DNA from: Kaistella solincola
GTDB lineage: Bacteria > Bacteroidota > Bacteroidia > Flavobacteriales > Weeksellaceae
Assembly: GCF_000812875.1 (NCBI RefSeq)
Contig: NZ_JSYK01000003.1
Coordinates: 310,001 to 374,000, forward strand
DNA: 64,000 nt
Direction of reading: 5' to 3'
The notes beneath the pieces are model-generated. The model saw only the letters and a program-made list of their open reading frames with translations. It ran no database searches and was not told the DNA's origin. The position numbers and the translations under genes were made by a program. Positions 42,214-51,732 of the stretch are shown here, one piece after another (within the stretch, counting starts at the first letter, position 1; every line of letters starts with the position of its first letter).

Positions 42214-43253
42214 TAAAAATTCTTTTTAAAATTTTCTTCAATATCGTATCTCGCCGTGGCGGAAACCGAAAGATCAGCAAATTCACCACGATCGTATTTC
42301 AGTTTCGCCACCATGGCAATCATCGCGGCATTATCGGTGGTGTATTCAAATTTCGGGATGTAAATATTCCAGCCCAGTTTTTCAGCATTTTTCAGCATCG
42401 CCTCTCGCAAACCGGAGTTTGCGGAAACTCCGCCTGCAATCGCAACTTCTTTAATTCCGAAATCTGCTGCAGCTTTTTCAAGCTTTTGCATCAGAATTTC
42501 AACGATCGATCTTTGCACTGAAGCACATAAATTTTCTAAATTTTCGGTGATAAAAACGGGATTTTTTTTGATTTCTTTCTGAATGAAATACAGCACCGAG
42601 GTTTTGATTCCGCTGAAGGAATAATTATAAGCGTCGAGTTTTGGTTTATTAAAATTAAAGCTGTTTGCGTCGCCTTTTTTTGCTAATTTATCGATAATTG
42701 GTCCGGCCGGATAATCAAGACCAAAAATTTTCCCAATTTTGTCGAAAGCTTCGCCGGCAGCGTCATCAATGGTTTTCCCGATGATTTCCATATCGAAATA
42801 ATTTTTCACCAAAACGATCATGGTGTGACCACCGGAAACCGTTAAACATAAAAATGGAAACGCGGGTGGTTTAGGATTTGCATCGTCAATAAAATGTGCT
42901 AAAATGTGCGCCTGTAAGTGGTTAACTTCAATCAGCGGGACGTTGAGTCCCATCGCCAGAGATTTAGCAAAAGAAGTTCCCACGAGCAGCGAACCCAGAA
43001 GTCCGGGACCGCGTGTAAAGCCTACGGCGGAAATTTCATTTTGTTGTATATTTGCTTTGATGAACGCTTGATTTACCACCGGAATAATGTTCTGCTGATG
43101 TGCGCGCGAAGCCAGTTCCGGAACTACGCCACCGTATTCCATATGGATTTTCTGGTTGGCAGCAATATTGGAGAGGATTTTATTACCTTTGAGAACAGCT
43201 GCAGAGGTATCGTCGCAAGAAGATTCTATACCTAAAATTATTGAGTCACTCAT
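42213..43253 (-). CDS. tsaD: tRNA N6-adenosine threonylcarbamoyltransferase TsaD
   Basis: Transfers the threonylcarbamoyl group to A37 of ANN-decoding tRNAs, with TsaB/TsaE. 346 residues with the ASKHA fold. The N-terminal IESSCDDTSAAV, iron-binding His112 and His116 in VNHLQAHILAH, LTVSGGHTMIVLV (phosphate loop) and GGVSANSGLRE near the C-terminus are all present. Cytosolic. Its start codon is only 3 nt from that of divergent tamB. Confidence 0.95.
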   Translation of the reverse strand: MSDSIILGIESSCDDTSAAVLKGNKILSNIAANQKIHMEYGGVVPELASRAHQQNIIPVVNQAFIKANIQQNEISAVGFTRGPGLLGSLLVGTSFAKSLAMGLNVPLIEVNHLQAHILAHFIDDANPKPPAFPFLCLTVSGGHTMIVLVKNYFDMEIIGKTIDDAAGEAFDKIGKIFGLDYPAGPIIDKLAKKGDANSFNFNKPKLDAYNYSFSGIKTSVLYFIQKEIKKNPVFITENLENLCASVQRSIVEILMQKLEKAAADFGIKEVAIAGGVSANSGLREAMLKNAEKLGWNIYIPKFEYTTDNAAMIAMVAKLKYDRGEFADLSVSATARYDIEENFKKNF

Positions 43254-43256
43254 ACA

Positions 43257-46200
43257 ATGGCAAATTTAGAGAATAATAACGATAACGAAGATAAAAAATC
43301 GGTCGCGGAAAACCTTGGTGACTCGGTGCAGAAAGGGGTGGAAAATGTGCAGAACACGGTAAAAGAAACCGTGAAAGGCGCAGCCAACCTGGCATCTGAC
43401 GCCATTAACAAACCGGGAGAAACTGCGGGAGAATTTGTGCATCAGGCCGCGAAAGATGTTACGAGCTACACGTGGTGGGCGAAACTTTTGCTGATTCTTT
43501 TCTGGACTGCGCTTTTTCTGGTTGCTTCTTTCATTGTTATCGTAAGTTTACCGGCAACAAAAAACTGGGCAGCTCAGAAAGTGATCGAGAAACTGAACAG
43601 AGACATGAAATCGCAGATGTCTTTTGAAAGTGTAGATGTAAATTATTTCGGCGATATCCATATTCACAACGTTGCTATCAAAGATTATAAAGGTTTTAAA
43701 TTTCTGAAAGCTGAAGAACTGTATGCGGATTCCGACTGGTTTAAAATTCTGAGCAATTCCAGAAACTTGCAGTTTCAGTCTCTTTCGCTGAAGAAAATGG
43801 ATTTGAAGGTTATTACCTATAAAAACGATAGTATTTCGAATTTTATCCGTTTTGTAGATTTATTTAACACGCCTTCGCCAACAACTTCTAAAGAGCCTTT
43901 TCAGCTAAAATCCAGGATTTTTGTTTCTGACTCCAAAATATCTATTTTTTCTGAAAATCATGAAAACACCGAAGAAGGGCAGTGGTTAAAAGCTGAAAAT
44001 GTAAACCTGGTTATTCCGGAACTTCGGGTAAACGGTTCTAATGTTTTTGCGCAAGTTAACAGTCTGAGATTCACTGCGGAGCGCTATGGTAAAAAGCATT
44101 TTGTAGATACTTTTTCAGCAGATTTTTCGCTTACCGATGACTTTCTTTCACTGAAAGATATGACCTTCAATACGGATCATTCGCTGTTGCAGGGCGATTT
44201 AAAATTAAGCCTTAATAATGGCACTTTTTCCGATTTTTCCGATAAAGTCCGCTGGGATATGACTTTGATGCAAGGCAGCCAGCTCAGCGGTTACGACATC
44301 AGCTATTTTGTAACCGATTGGGACAATTATAAACCTATTAATGTTTCGGGGAATATGACCGGCCCGCTGAATAAATTTTATCTGGATAATTTTTTGGTGA
44401 GAAATCCATCGGTGAACATCAAAACCAAAACGATGAAAGTTACCAATATTTTAAAAGACAACTTTCAAATCGAAACCAATACACTTTCTACGGATTTCAC
44501 TTACAAAGATTTAAAAGCCATGATGCCGACTTTTATTTCTTCGAAAATGAAAAACTTTGCTGATGATTTCGGACGCTTGAAATTCGACGGCGCCGCGCGG
44601 GTAAATCCAAAACAGGTTTATGTTCCGAACGGGCGCTTGATTACGGGAATTGGTCAGGCGAAAATCAACAATTTTTATCTGGATGATTACAGTACCGATT
44701 TACCAAAATACCGGGGTTACGCTGAAGTAAACGACCTCAACACTTCGGTGATTACCAAAAGCAAACAGGTTGGTTTGATCAGTGGAAAATTCAATGTTCA
44801 GGGGCAAAGTTTTGATGTTAACACGATGAAACTCCGCACGAGATCGCAAATTTCTAAGATTGAAATTATGGATAAATTCGTGCACAATGTTTATCTCGAA
44901 GGCGTGCTGGATCACCGGAAATATAACGGAATTATCAATGTGAATGACGCGCAGGCAAAAGCGCAGGCAAAAGGTTTGATTGATTTCAGCACTTCAAAAC
45001 TTTATGCTGATATCAATGCAAATGTTGATTATTTAAACCTGAATTTTTTCACCGGTGCGAAGGGAACACAAGCCGTGAGTGGAAAAGTGGATGGTACACT
45101 TTCAATGACCAACATTAACGACCTTACTTTGGACGCTGAACTTGCAAATGTAAATTTTGCCACAAACAGCCAGAAATTTCACATTCCTAATGCCACTGTT
45201 AAAGCCTTTTTTGAAAATGGAAACCGCATTGTTTCAGTAGATGCACCTGGCGCTGTAAACGGCAGAATTGCAGGCAAATTTAATTTGGGTGATTTGGCCG
45301 GAATGGTTCAAAACGGTTTAGGTAAAATTTTGGTTGGTCCGGCACCGAGAAAAATTTATCGCGGGCAGCACTTTACAATGGATTTCGATGTGGAGCAAAA
45401 TCTGGTAAATTATTTTATGCCGGATCTTCGGATTCCAAAAGGTGCTAGTGTAAACGGTTCTTTTGATGGAAATTCGAACAATTTGGTTTTGAATGTTGAC
45501 GCGTCGCAGCTGAAGTATCTGATGACCAAAAAAGAAGATATTACGGCGGCAGACCAGGCTTTGGCGAAAGCAAATCCTGACTATAAGATTACTGAAAGAG
45601 ATAAAACGACCCGTGACAGTGCAATAATTGACGAATTGATGATCAGAATTAACACAGCAAATCTGGACGAGCAGATTTATGCAAAAATCAACCGGATTGA
45701 ATACAACCAGAATATTCTGAAGGACATCACGTTAAGCGGACGCAACGAAAATAACCGTGTTCTGCACATCGCAGCGAATTTTAAACACGGCACGCCGGAA
45801 GAAGAAATAAAACAAGAGCTGAAAGATTACGCCATCAACATCAACCAAACCACTGACGGCGCCGGCGATTATGTTTTCCGTTTTGAACCTACAACTGTTA
45901 CTTTCAACAATGTTGCCTGGAATATCGATACCGATCCGGCGTTAAATCATTCTATTACTTATAGAAAGAAAACCGGCGATTTCCTCATTCAGAATCTTCG
46001 TATTTATTCCGATACAAGTGAGCTGTTTTTAGAGAAATCTATATTCAAATCTGCTAAAGATTTTTCTGCTGAAGGCGAAGTCCGCAATCTGGACATTGCA
46101 AAAGTGATGGCGCTCATTCAAAACGAAAATACGCTCGATTTGAAAGGCGTTGCCAACGGAACTTTCAATATAAAAATGGATAAAAACAATCTGGAGCCGT

Positions 46201-48047
46201 TAATAAACATGGATATCAATGATATTTTCATGAACGGAAAAGCCATGGGCAAAATCCAGATTGAAACAAAAAACAGCGCAATTCCGAATGTTTTTGATGT
46301 TGACGTAAGAGTGCAGTCCGCTACTGGAAGTCTGATTGGTGCGAATGATCTGCATCTTACCGGAACCATTAATAATAATACCGCTTCACCAACGTTGGAT
46401 TTGGTTGCAAAAATGAACGATTTTGATGTGGCTTTCGCACAACAGTTTGTGACCGGAATTTTCTCAAATCTACGCGGAAAAGCTTTTGGTGATTTAAAAA
46501 TTAGTGGAAGTTTGAGCGACATTGATTATAGCGGTGATATCGCACTGAAAAAATTCGGGCTAAAACTGGATTTTACCGGTGTAGATTATTCGCTGGATGA
46601 CACCGTGATTTCACTTTCCAAAGGTTTGGCGATTTTAAATGACATTGGTATTAGCGACGGCAGAAGCAATTCTAAAGGTTCGATTTCTGGGGCGATTCAG
46701 TTTGAAACGCTGTCTTCAATGGGTGTCAACTTAGTTTTACGTGCAGACAATCTCATGCTTTTGAACACCACGCAAAAAGATTACGATTTATTCTGGGGTC
46801 GCGTTTACGGAACGGGAACGCTCTACGTCGACGGACCAGTCTCTGCTTTAAATATTTCAACACCGGAAATGCGCGCGCTTAATAATTCGGTGTTTACATT
46901 TAATTCAAATTCTACCTCGAATGTTGAAGAGTTTAAAATGCTGCGCTTTCTAAAACGCGACGACAACGGTGAAATTTCGGTAGAGAAAAAGAAAAAAACA
47001 AGCGCCAATATGAATGTTGATTTCAGTTTGGCGGTTGATAAAGGAACCACGGTAAACGTTTTGGTTGGCGACGATATCGGTGACATCAGCGTTCGCGGAA
47101 ATTCTGAAAGGTTACGTTTTGTTATGAGCCGAACCGGCGCGATTTCGATGAACGGAAATTATTTCGTGGACAGCGGAACTTTCGTTTCCAAAGCGATTCT
47201 GAACAGAACTTTCCACATTACAAAAGGAAGTTCAATCCGGTGGGATGGTGATCCAATAGCGCCACAACTTGACATTGATGCAACGTATCTGCGAACCGTT
47301 ACAAACGCCGGTCAGTATCTGAATATGGGAAGTCTGCAGCCTATTGATGTTTTGCTTTCTACCAAAATTACACAAACCTTAAACAATCCGAAAATTGTGC
47401 TTGGCGTTTCCGCGCAGGATGTTTCTTCAAATTTAAAAGAGACACTTGCGGAAAAAATGAGCAATGAGGACGAAAAAATTATTCAGTTCGGCTCTGTTTT
47501 GGTGATGAACAGCTTTAACGTTGGCAATTCCGCATTTGATATTAACTTAGGAAATACGTTGGAAACTTCGGGCTATAATATGCTTTTCAAGCAGCTCGGT
47601 TCAGTTTTAAATACCATCAGTAACGAATTTCAGGTGGACCTAAACTATCTGAAAGGGGACGCAGGTTCCAACACCGGCGACCGCGCGAATGCAAGTGTAA
47701 GTTTTGCACTTTCACCGCGCGTTACGGTAAAAACAGGTTTAGGAATACCAATTTCGAAATCCGAAAATACCGGTTCAGATTATCTCTCCGGAGAAGGCAT
47801 CATCGAGTATGACTGGTCTAAGAAAAACGACGGTTCACGTCTGCTGCGTGCTTATTCCAAACCTACTAACATCGGTCTGAACGGCACGGCTGCAGCAAAT
47901 GCCGGTGCTAATCAAAGCTATGGTGTGGGTGTGGTTTACAGCAAAAGCTTCAACACTATCTTTAAAAGAAAGAAAAAAGAGAAAACTCCACAGTCTGGAA
48001 AATCCGGTGCCAAAACAGAATCCGTTAAAATCGATACAATTAAATAA
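43257..48047 (+). CDS. tamB: Translocation and assembly module protein TamB (DUF490)
   Basis: Very long (1596 residues) AsmA/TamB-like envelope protein, thought to bridge the inner and outer membranes for lipid transport or outer-membrane protein assembly. A charged N-terminal stretch (1-70, Glu/Asn/Lys-rich) precedes one membrane helix at about 74-100. A long beta-groove region of repeated strands follows, and the C-terminal DUF490/TamB domain includes LSGEGIIEYDWSK and GVGVVYSKSFNTIFKRK. The N-terminal cytosolic extension is typical of Bacteroidota. Divergent from tsaD, with start codons 3 nt apart. Confidence 0.9.
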   Translation: MANLENNNDNEDKKSVAENLGDSVQKGVENVQNTVKETVKGAANLASDAINKPGETAGEFVHQAAKDVTSYTWWAKLLLILFWTALFLVASFIVIVSLPATKNWAAQKVIEKLNRDMKSQMSFESVDVNYFGDIHIHNVAIKDYKGFKFLKAEELYADSDWFKILSNSRNLQFQSLSLKKMDLKVITYKNDSISNFIRFVDLFNTPSPTTSKEPFQLKSRIFVSDSKISIFSENHENTEEGQWLKAENVNLVIPELRVNGSNVFAQVNSLRFTAERYGKKHFVDTFSADFSLTDDFLSLKDMTFNTDHSLLQGDLKLSLNNGTFSDFSDKVRWDMTLMQGSQLSGYDISYFVTDWDNYKPINVSGNMTGPLNKFYLDNFLVRNPSVNIKTKTMKVTNILKDNFQIETNTLSTDFTYKDLKAMMPTFISSKMKNFADDFGRLKFDGAARVNPKQVYVPNGRLITGIGQAKINNFYLDDYSTDLPKYRGYAEVNDLNTSVITKSKQVGLISGKFNVQGQSFDVNTMKLRTRSQISKIEIMDKFVHNVYLEGVLDHRKYNGIINVNDAQAKAQAKGLIDFSTSKLYADINANVDYLNLNFFTGAKGTQAVSGKVDGTLSMTNINDLTLDAELANVNFATNSQKFHIPNATVKAFFENGNRIVSVDAPGAVNGRIAGKFNLGDLAGMVQNGLGKILVGPAPRKIYRGQHFTMDFDVEQNLVNYFMPDLRIPKGASVNGSFDGNSNNLVLNVDASQLKYLMTKKEDITAADQALAKANPDYKITERDKTTRDSAIIDELMIRINTANLDEQIYAKINRIEYNQNILKDITLSGRNENNRVLHIAANFKHGTPEEEIKQELKDYAININQTTDGAGDYVFRFEPTTVTFNNVAWNIDTDPALNHSITYRKKTGDFLIQNLRIYSDTSELFLEKSIFKSAKDFSAEGEVRNLDIAKVMALIQNENTLDLKGVANGTFNIKMDKNNLEPLINMDINDIFMNGKAMGKIQIETKNSAIPNVFDVDVRVQSATGSLIGANDLHLTGTINNNTASPTLDLVAKMNDFDVAFAQQFVTGIFSNLRGKAFGDLKISGSLSDIDYSGDIALKKFGLKLDFTGVDYSLDDTVISLSKGLAILNDIGISDGRSNSKGSISGAIQFETLSSMGVNLVLRADNLMLLNTTQKDYDLFWGRVYGTGTLYVDGPVSALNISTPEMRALNNSVFTFNSNSTSNVEEFKMLRFLKRDDNGEISVEKKKKTSANMNVDFSLAVDKGTTVNVLVGDDIGDISVRGNSERLRFVMSRTGAISMNGNYFVDSGTFVSKAILNRTFHITKGSSIRWDGDPIAPQLDIDATYLRTVTNAGQYLNMGSLQPIDVLLSTKITQTLNNPKIVLGVSAQDVSSNLKETLAEKMSNEDEKIIQFGSVLVMNSFNVGNSAFDINLGNTLETSGYNMLFKQLGSVLNTISNEFQVDLNYLKGDAGSNTGDRANASVSFALSPRVTVKTGLGIPISKSENTGSDYLSGEGIIEYDWSKKNDGSRLLRAYSKPTNIGLNGTAAANAGANQSYGVGVVYSKSFNTIFKRKKKEKTPQSGKSGAKTESVKIDTIK

Positions 48048-48126
48048 AGATATTACGGGGTATAATCAATTTTTAGTTAAAATTTATTAATGTTTCAATA
48101 AATTTTTTCAGTTTCATATTTTGTTG

Positions 48127-48134
48127 TAAATTTG
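48127..48134 (+). promoter_or_regulatory. Promoter -7 element for the Lrp-family gene
   Basis: TAAATTTG (TAnnTTTG) lies 44 nt before the ATG at 48179. It sits in a 131-nt AT-rich gap. Confidence 0.45.
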
Positions 48135-48178
48135 CAGAACTATTACCAATGTACTTCTAAAATTATCAATACAAAAAT

Positions 48179-48649
48179 ATGAACTACCAACTAGACGAAA
48201 TAGATAAAAAAATTCTGGATTTTTTAGTGGAAAATACCAGAATGCCTTTTACAGAAATCGCCAAACAAATGGACGTTTCTGCAGGGACTATTCACGTGCG
48301 TGTTAAAAAAATGGAAGATGCAGGCATTATCTTAGGCTCGTCGCTGAACATCGATTACGGGAAATTGGATTACCATTTTACCGCTTATATCGGCATTCTT
48401 TTAACAAAATCTAACCGTACACAGGAAGTTTTAAAAGAACTTACCACCATTCCGAACGTTACTGAAGCAAGTGTTATTTCCGGTAAATACAACATTTTCT
48501 GCAAAATCCGCGCGAAAAACACCGAGGATGCAAAGAGAATCATTTACCAGATCGATGACATTCAGGACGTAATGCGAACTGAAAGTATGATTTCAATGGA
48601 AGAATTTATTTCAGATAAAAACAGACTCATCGAGGCGGTTTCTATCTAA
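48179..48649 (+). CDS. Lrp/AsnC family transcriptional regulator
   Basis: 156 residues. An N-terminal winged helix-turn-helix (DEIDKKILDFLVENTRMPFTEIAKQMDVSAGTIHVRVKKMEDAGII, about 6-51) is followed by the RAM/AsnC ligand-binding domain (FTAYIGILLTKSNRTQEVLKELTTIPNVTEASVISGKYNIFCKIRAK). Members sense amino acids. Target and ligand are unknown; amino-acid metabolism genes are not adjacent. It is monocistronic, with promoter at 48127 and terminator at 48675. Confidence 0.93.
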   Translation: MNYQLDEIDKKILDFLVENTRMPFTEIAKQMDVSAGTIHVRVKKMEDAGIILGSSLNIDYGKLDYHFTAYIGILLTKSNRTQEVLKELTTIPNVTEASVISGKYNIFCKIRAKNTEDAKRIIYQIDDIQDVMRTESMISMEEFISDKNRLIEAVSI

Positions 48650-48674
48650 TCTTTAATTTGAATCAACAATATTC

Positions 48675-48707
48675 AAAACTTTTGATATCTTATCAAAAGT
48701 TTTTTTA
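48675..48707 (+). terminator. Terminator after the Lrp-family gene
   Basis: Perfect 13-bp stem AAAACTTTTGATA / TATCAAAAGTTTT with loop TCT, followed by T residues. Confidence 0.88.
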
Positions 48708-48718
48708 TTTTTACCATT

Positions 48719-49093
48719 ATGAACGAAAATTTTGCGGACGAATCTCCGAAAAAAGATCTCGCTTTTGTTTTAGCACTTGCCGCGCTTCTGCTTTTCACGG
48801 TGATGGGAATAGGTATTGATTTTGATGAATTTTCTCAACATCAGCAGATCAACATTCCAACCGGCTATTTCTATTTTATTTTTCTGGTGGATGCGCTCAT
48901 GATTTTGGCGGTTATTTTCATCTTTTTTTACAGAAAATTTGCGGTTATATTATTTCCCGTCGCGCTGATCACGCACTTTTTGGCGCACAACTATTTCCTG
49001 TCTACGTTTCTGTACACAGACGTCACCAACATGTTTTTGTACTGCACTCTGGGACTGTTCGTGATTATTCCGAAGTGGCAGTTTTTCAAATAA
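48719..49093 (+). CDS. Small integral membrane protein, unknown function
   Basis: 124 residues with about four hydrophobic helices (roughly 14-30, 47-67, 71-95, 98-120) and an acidic N-terminus (MNENFADESPKKD). The family is not recognised; it could be a Bacteroidota-specific inner-membrane protein. It starts 15 nt upstream of the Rrf2 gene and is probably co-transcribed with it, which hints at a stress-related role only by position. Confidence 0.75.
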   Translation: MNENFADESPKKDLAFVLALAALLLFTVMGIGIDFDEFSQHQQINIPTGYFYFIFLVDALMILAVIFIFFYRKFAVILFPVALITHFLAHNYFLSTFLYTDVTNMFLYCTLGLFVIIPKWQFFK

Positions 49094-49108
49094 TTTAATT
49101 TAAATCCA

Positions 49109-49540
49109 ATGTTTTCCAAAGCGTGCGAATATGCAATTAAAGCGACCATTTACATCGCACAGAAAAGCCTGCAGGACCATCGTGTAAATGTAAAGGAGGT
49201 CGCAAGCGCTGTAGATGCTCCCGAAGCTTTTACCGCGAAAATTTTACAGCAGTTGTGCCGCGAAAATATTTTAAGTTCAAACCGAGGAAAGCAGGGCGGT
49301 TTTATTTTTGATGTTGCAAAGCAGAAAGAAACCAAGATTTATGACGTCGTTCGCATTTTCGATGGTGACGGGATTTTCACCGAATGCGCGCTCGGTTTAC
49401 ACAAATGTTCTTCGGTTAATCCGTGTCCAGTACACAACGATTTCAAACCAGTGCGGGAAAATCTTGCGGCTATGACACAGAAATATTCTTTTTACGATCT
49501 TGCACTTCGTACCGAAAACGGCCTGGCCTGGCTGAAGTGA
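49109..49540 (+). CDS. Rrf2 family regulator with Fe-S-type cysteines
   Basis: 143-residue Rrf2-type regulator (IscR/NsrR family). The winged helix is at about 5-66 (MFSKACEYAIKATIYIA ... LSSNRGKQGGF). Three cysteines, Cys93, Cys100 and Cys106 (ECALGLHKCSSVNPC), are spaced as in [2Fe-2S]/[4Fe-4S]-binding members, so it may sense NO or iron-sulfur status. The next gene, ric, repairs Fe-S clusters, which makes it the probable target. The spacer between them carries three copies of TAATTTTAA in alternating orientation. Confidence 0.9.
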   Translation: MFSKACEYAIKATIYIAQKSLQDHRVNVKEVASAVDAPEAFTAKILQQLCRENILSSNRGKQGGFIFDVAKQKETKIYDVVRIFDGDGIFTECALGLHKCSSVNPCPVHNDFKPVRENLAAMTQKYSFYDLALRTENGLAWLK

Positions 49541-49592
49541 TGTCTTAAAAATATTGCCAAATAGCGGCTAAAAAATAAAATGAAAAAAAATA

Positions 49593-49657
49593 TAATTTTA
49601 AATAAGATAAATTTGTCCGAATTAAAATTAATGTTTACATTTGTACCATAATTTTAA
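49593..49657. promoter_or_regulatory. Three alternating TAATTTTAA repeats upstream of ric (operator candidate)
   Basis: TAATTTTAA at 49593-49601 (+), its exact reverse complement at 49622-49630, and a third copy at 49649-49657 (+). They are 29 and 27 nt apart, centre to centre, and bracket the ric promoter. Low-complexity AT words are common here, so binding by the Rrf2 protein is a hypothesis. Confidence 0.4.
49612..49643 (+). promoter_or_regulatory. Promoter of ric
   Basis: -33 TTTG (49612-49615), 20-nt spacer and -7 TACATTTG (49636-49643): the full Bacteroidota promoter pattern. Confidence 0.65.
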
Positions 49658-49667
49658 ACAATACGCG

Positions 49668-50381
49668 ATGTTAACGACAGAAAAGACAATTGGCGAAATG
49701 GTTGCGGAAGATTTCCGCGCAGCACAGGTTTTCAGAAAATACAAAATAGATTTCTGCTGCAAAGGAAACAGAACCATCGAAGAAGCTTGTGAAAACAAGA
49801 AATATCTTGCGGAAGATATTTACAAGGATTTAGAAAAAGTATCAGAAGCAAAAGCTGATAATATCGATTTTAATTCCTGGCCGCTGGATCTGCTTGCGGA
49901 TTATGTAGAAAAAACGCACCATAGATATGTTGAAGAAAATTCTACGGTGCTTATTCAGTATCTGAATAAATTATGCAAAGTGCATGGCGACAGACACCCG
50001 GAATTATTTGAAATTACCAAATTATTTACCGAAAGTGCTCAGGAACTGGCTGCACATATGAAAAAAGAAGAACTCATCCTTTTCCCTTTCATTAAAAAAA
50101 TGGTGGCTGCAAAAGCAAGCGGTGAACTTCTGGTAACACCTCATTTCGGAACGGTAGAAAATCCGGTTGCGATGATGAAAGACGAACACACAACCGAAGG
50201 TGAACGTTTTGTGAAAATTGCAGAACTTACCAATAATTACCAGTTCCCGGACGATGCATGTGGAACTTACCAGGTAACTTACAGAATGTTGGATGATTTC
50301 GAACAGGATCTTCATAAACACATTCACCTGGAAAACAATATCCTTTTCCCTAAAGCAATTGCTTTGGAAAAAACTTTCTAA
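49668..50381 (+). CDS. ric: Iron-sulfur cluster repair di-iron protein
   Basis: Ric/ScdA/YtfE-type protein that repairs Fe-S clusters after NO or oxidative damage. 237 residues from MLTTEKTIGEMVAEDF; the nine codons before it look like leader. The N-terminal DUF542 segment has the Cys-Cys pair (FCCKGNRTIEEAC). A hemerythrin-like four-helix domain follows, with di-iron His/Glu ligands in KTHHRYVEEN, ELAAHMKKEELILFPF, KDEHTTEGERF and LHKHIHLENNILFPKA. Likely controlled by the upstream Rrf2 regulator and its own promoter. Confidence 0.93.
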   Translation: MLTTEKTIGEMVAEDFRAAQVFRKYKIDFCCKGNRTIEEACENKKYLAEDIYKDLEKVSEAKADNIDFNSWPLDLLADYVEKTHHRYVEENSTVLIQYLNKLCKVHGDRHPELFEITKLFTESAQELAAHMKKEELILFPFIKKMVAAKASGELLVTPHFGTVENPVAMMKDEHTTEGERFVKIAELTNNYQFPDDACGTYQVTYRMLDDFEQDLHKHIHLENNILFPKAIALEKTF

Positions 50382-50403
50382 CTAAATTTTCTGTTTTTTT
50401 TTT

Positions 50404-50442
50404 GAAATCCATTTCAGCTTTTTGAAATGGATTTCTTTTTTT
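50404..50442. terminator. Bidirectional terminator between ric and the ClC gene
   Basis: Perfect 12-bp stem GAAATCCATTTC / GAAATGGATTTC with an 8-nt loop and a T run on the plus side. It serves both convergent genes. Confidence 0.85.
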
Positions 50443-51715
50443 ATGGCGTTTTCGAACTTAGATAAAAGTCGTAGGTGTAGACATTGTACGGCAAAATCAG
50501 TTTTGCGACTATGAATGAAATGAAACAGCAAACCAAAATCGGTAAGAACAGCTGATAACCGCCCGGTAAAAGATTACAGATTAAAACAACGGAGGTAAAC
50601 GGCGCGTACAATGATGCTGAAAGAGTAGCAGCGGCGCCAATTAAAGCAAAATTGATCGGAATTAAATCCATATTAAAGTACGAGTTTCCGATGAAAGCCA
50701 CCATTAAACCGAGGAAAGCTCCTGCGACAATACTTGGCGCAAAAACACCGCCGTCACCGCCAGCACCTAAAGTCAGCGAAGCTGCCAAAGGTTTCAGCAC
50801 CGCAACAGCAACCAAAAAAAACAGGGAAACGCTTGGAACTGCTAAAGGTTCATTCAGAACTTCGCGCAAACCGTGGTAACTGTCGCCGTACAAACCGGGA
50901 AAAAAATAAATCATCGTTCCCACCGCGATGGCTCCGAGATTCACTCTGATGAAATTATTTGAAATATTGCTGAATAATTTCTTCATCCGCGTCACCATTA
51001 ACGTAAAATAAACGGAAAGTGTTCCGCCCAAAATACTTAAAATTATTAAAAACGGAATCGCGGCGTAAGTCCAGTCGTTGACCTCACGGTGAAGTATGGT
51101 TTCAGAATCGAAGAAGTAGATAAAACCCCAACTGATCAAAGCTGCTGCCGTACAGGAAATGACGAGCGATTTGCGCATTTTTCTGGCAATGACCTCGATC
51201 GCAAAAAGCCAACCCGCAAGCGGACTCGTAAATAAAATAGCGACGCCTGCAACCACGCCTGCGCAAATCAGTTCGCGTTTGTACATTCTTGCTGAAAATT
51301 CCTGTTCATAAGCGTAATTCCCGATTGTAGCTGTCGCCACAACAGTTGAAACTTCAACTCCTGTAGAACCGCCGAAGATCACGGTTAGAAACCCATTGAT
51401 GAAATGCGACGGAATTTTAAAAAGCGGCAAATGATCTTTTCGCTGATCCAACGTTTTATAAATTTCGGTAATCCCTTTATTTCTTCGGTTTCTGAAGACA
51501 TATTTTCTCAGAAAATAGATAGCGGTGATTCCGACAGTCGGTAAAATAACAAACAGATAACTGTAAGAATTATTGACTTTTTGAAATAGAAAATGTTCGA
51601 AAAATTCAGTGAGATGTTTCAGCGAAAATGCCAGCAACGCTGAAGCTAAAGCCACCAAAACAGAAGCTAAAATAAGTTTGAAATAATGTTGGGAAACGAT
51701 TTTTGTTCTTTCCAA
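50441..51715 (-). CDS. ClC-family chloride channel/transporter, atypical filter
   Basis: 424-residue ClC anion channel or antiporter with about ten to twelve membrane segments. The pore motif GxFxP is kept (GGVFAP, 322-327, after LGAGGDG). The other two filter motifs are altered: GSGIP becomes NKGITEI (79-85) and GREGP becomes GGSTGVEVS (115-123), so the external gating glutamate is absent from its usual place. It lacks C-terminal CBS domains. Function as an ungated channel or a transporter of another anion is inferred. Monocistronic. Confidence 0.85.
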   Translation of the reverse strand: MERTKIVSQHYFKLILASVLVALASALLAFSLKHLTEFFEHFLFQKVNNSYSYLFVILPTVGITAIYFLRKYVFRNRRNKGITEIYKTLDQRKDHLPLFKIPSHFINGFLTVIFGGSTGVEVSTVVATATIGNYAYEQEFSARMYKRELICAGVVAGVAILFTSPLAGWLFAIEVIARKMRKSLVISCTAAALISWGFIYFFDSETILHREVNDWTYAAIPFLIILSILGGTLSVYFTLMVTRMKKLFSNISNNFIRVNLGAIAVGTMIYFFPGLYGDSYHGLREVLNEPLAVPSVSLFFLVAVAVLKPLAASLTLGAGGDGGVFAPSIVAGAFLGLMVAFIGNSYFNMDLIPINFALIGAAATLSASLYAPFTSVVLICNLLPGGYQLFLPILVCCFISFIVAKLILPYNVYTYDFYLSSKTP

Positions 51716-51732
51716 GGTAAAATTGTAAAATT

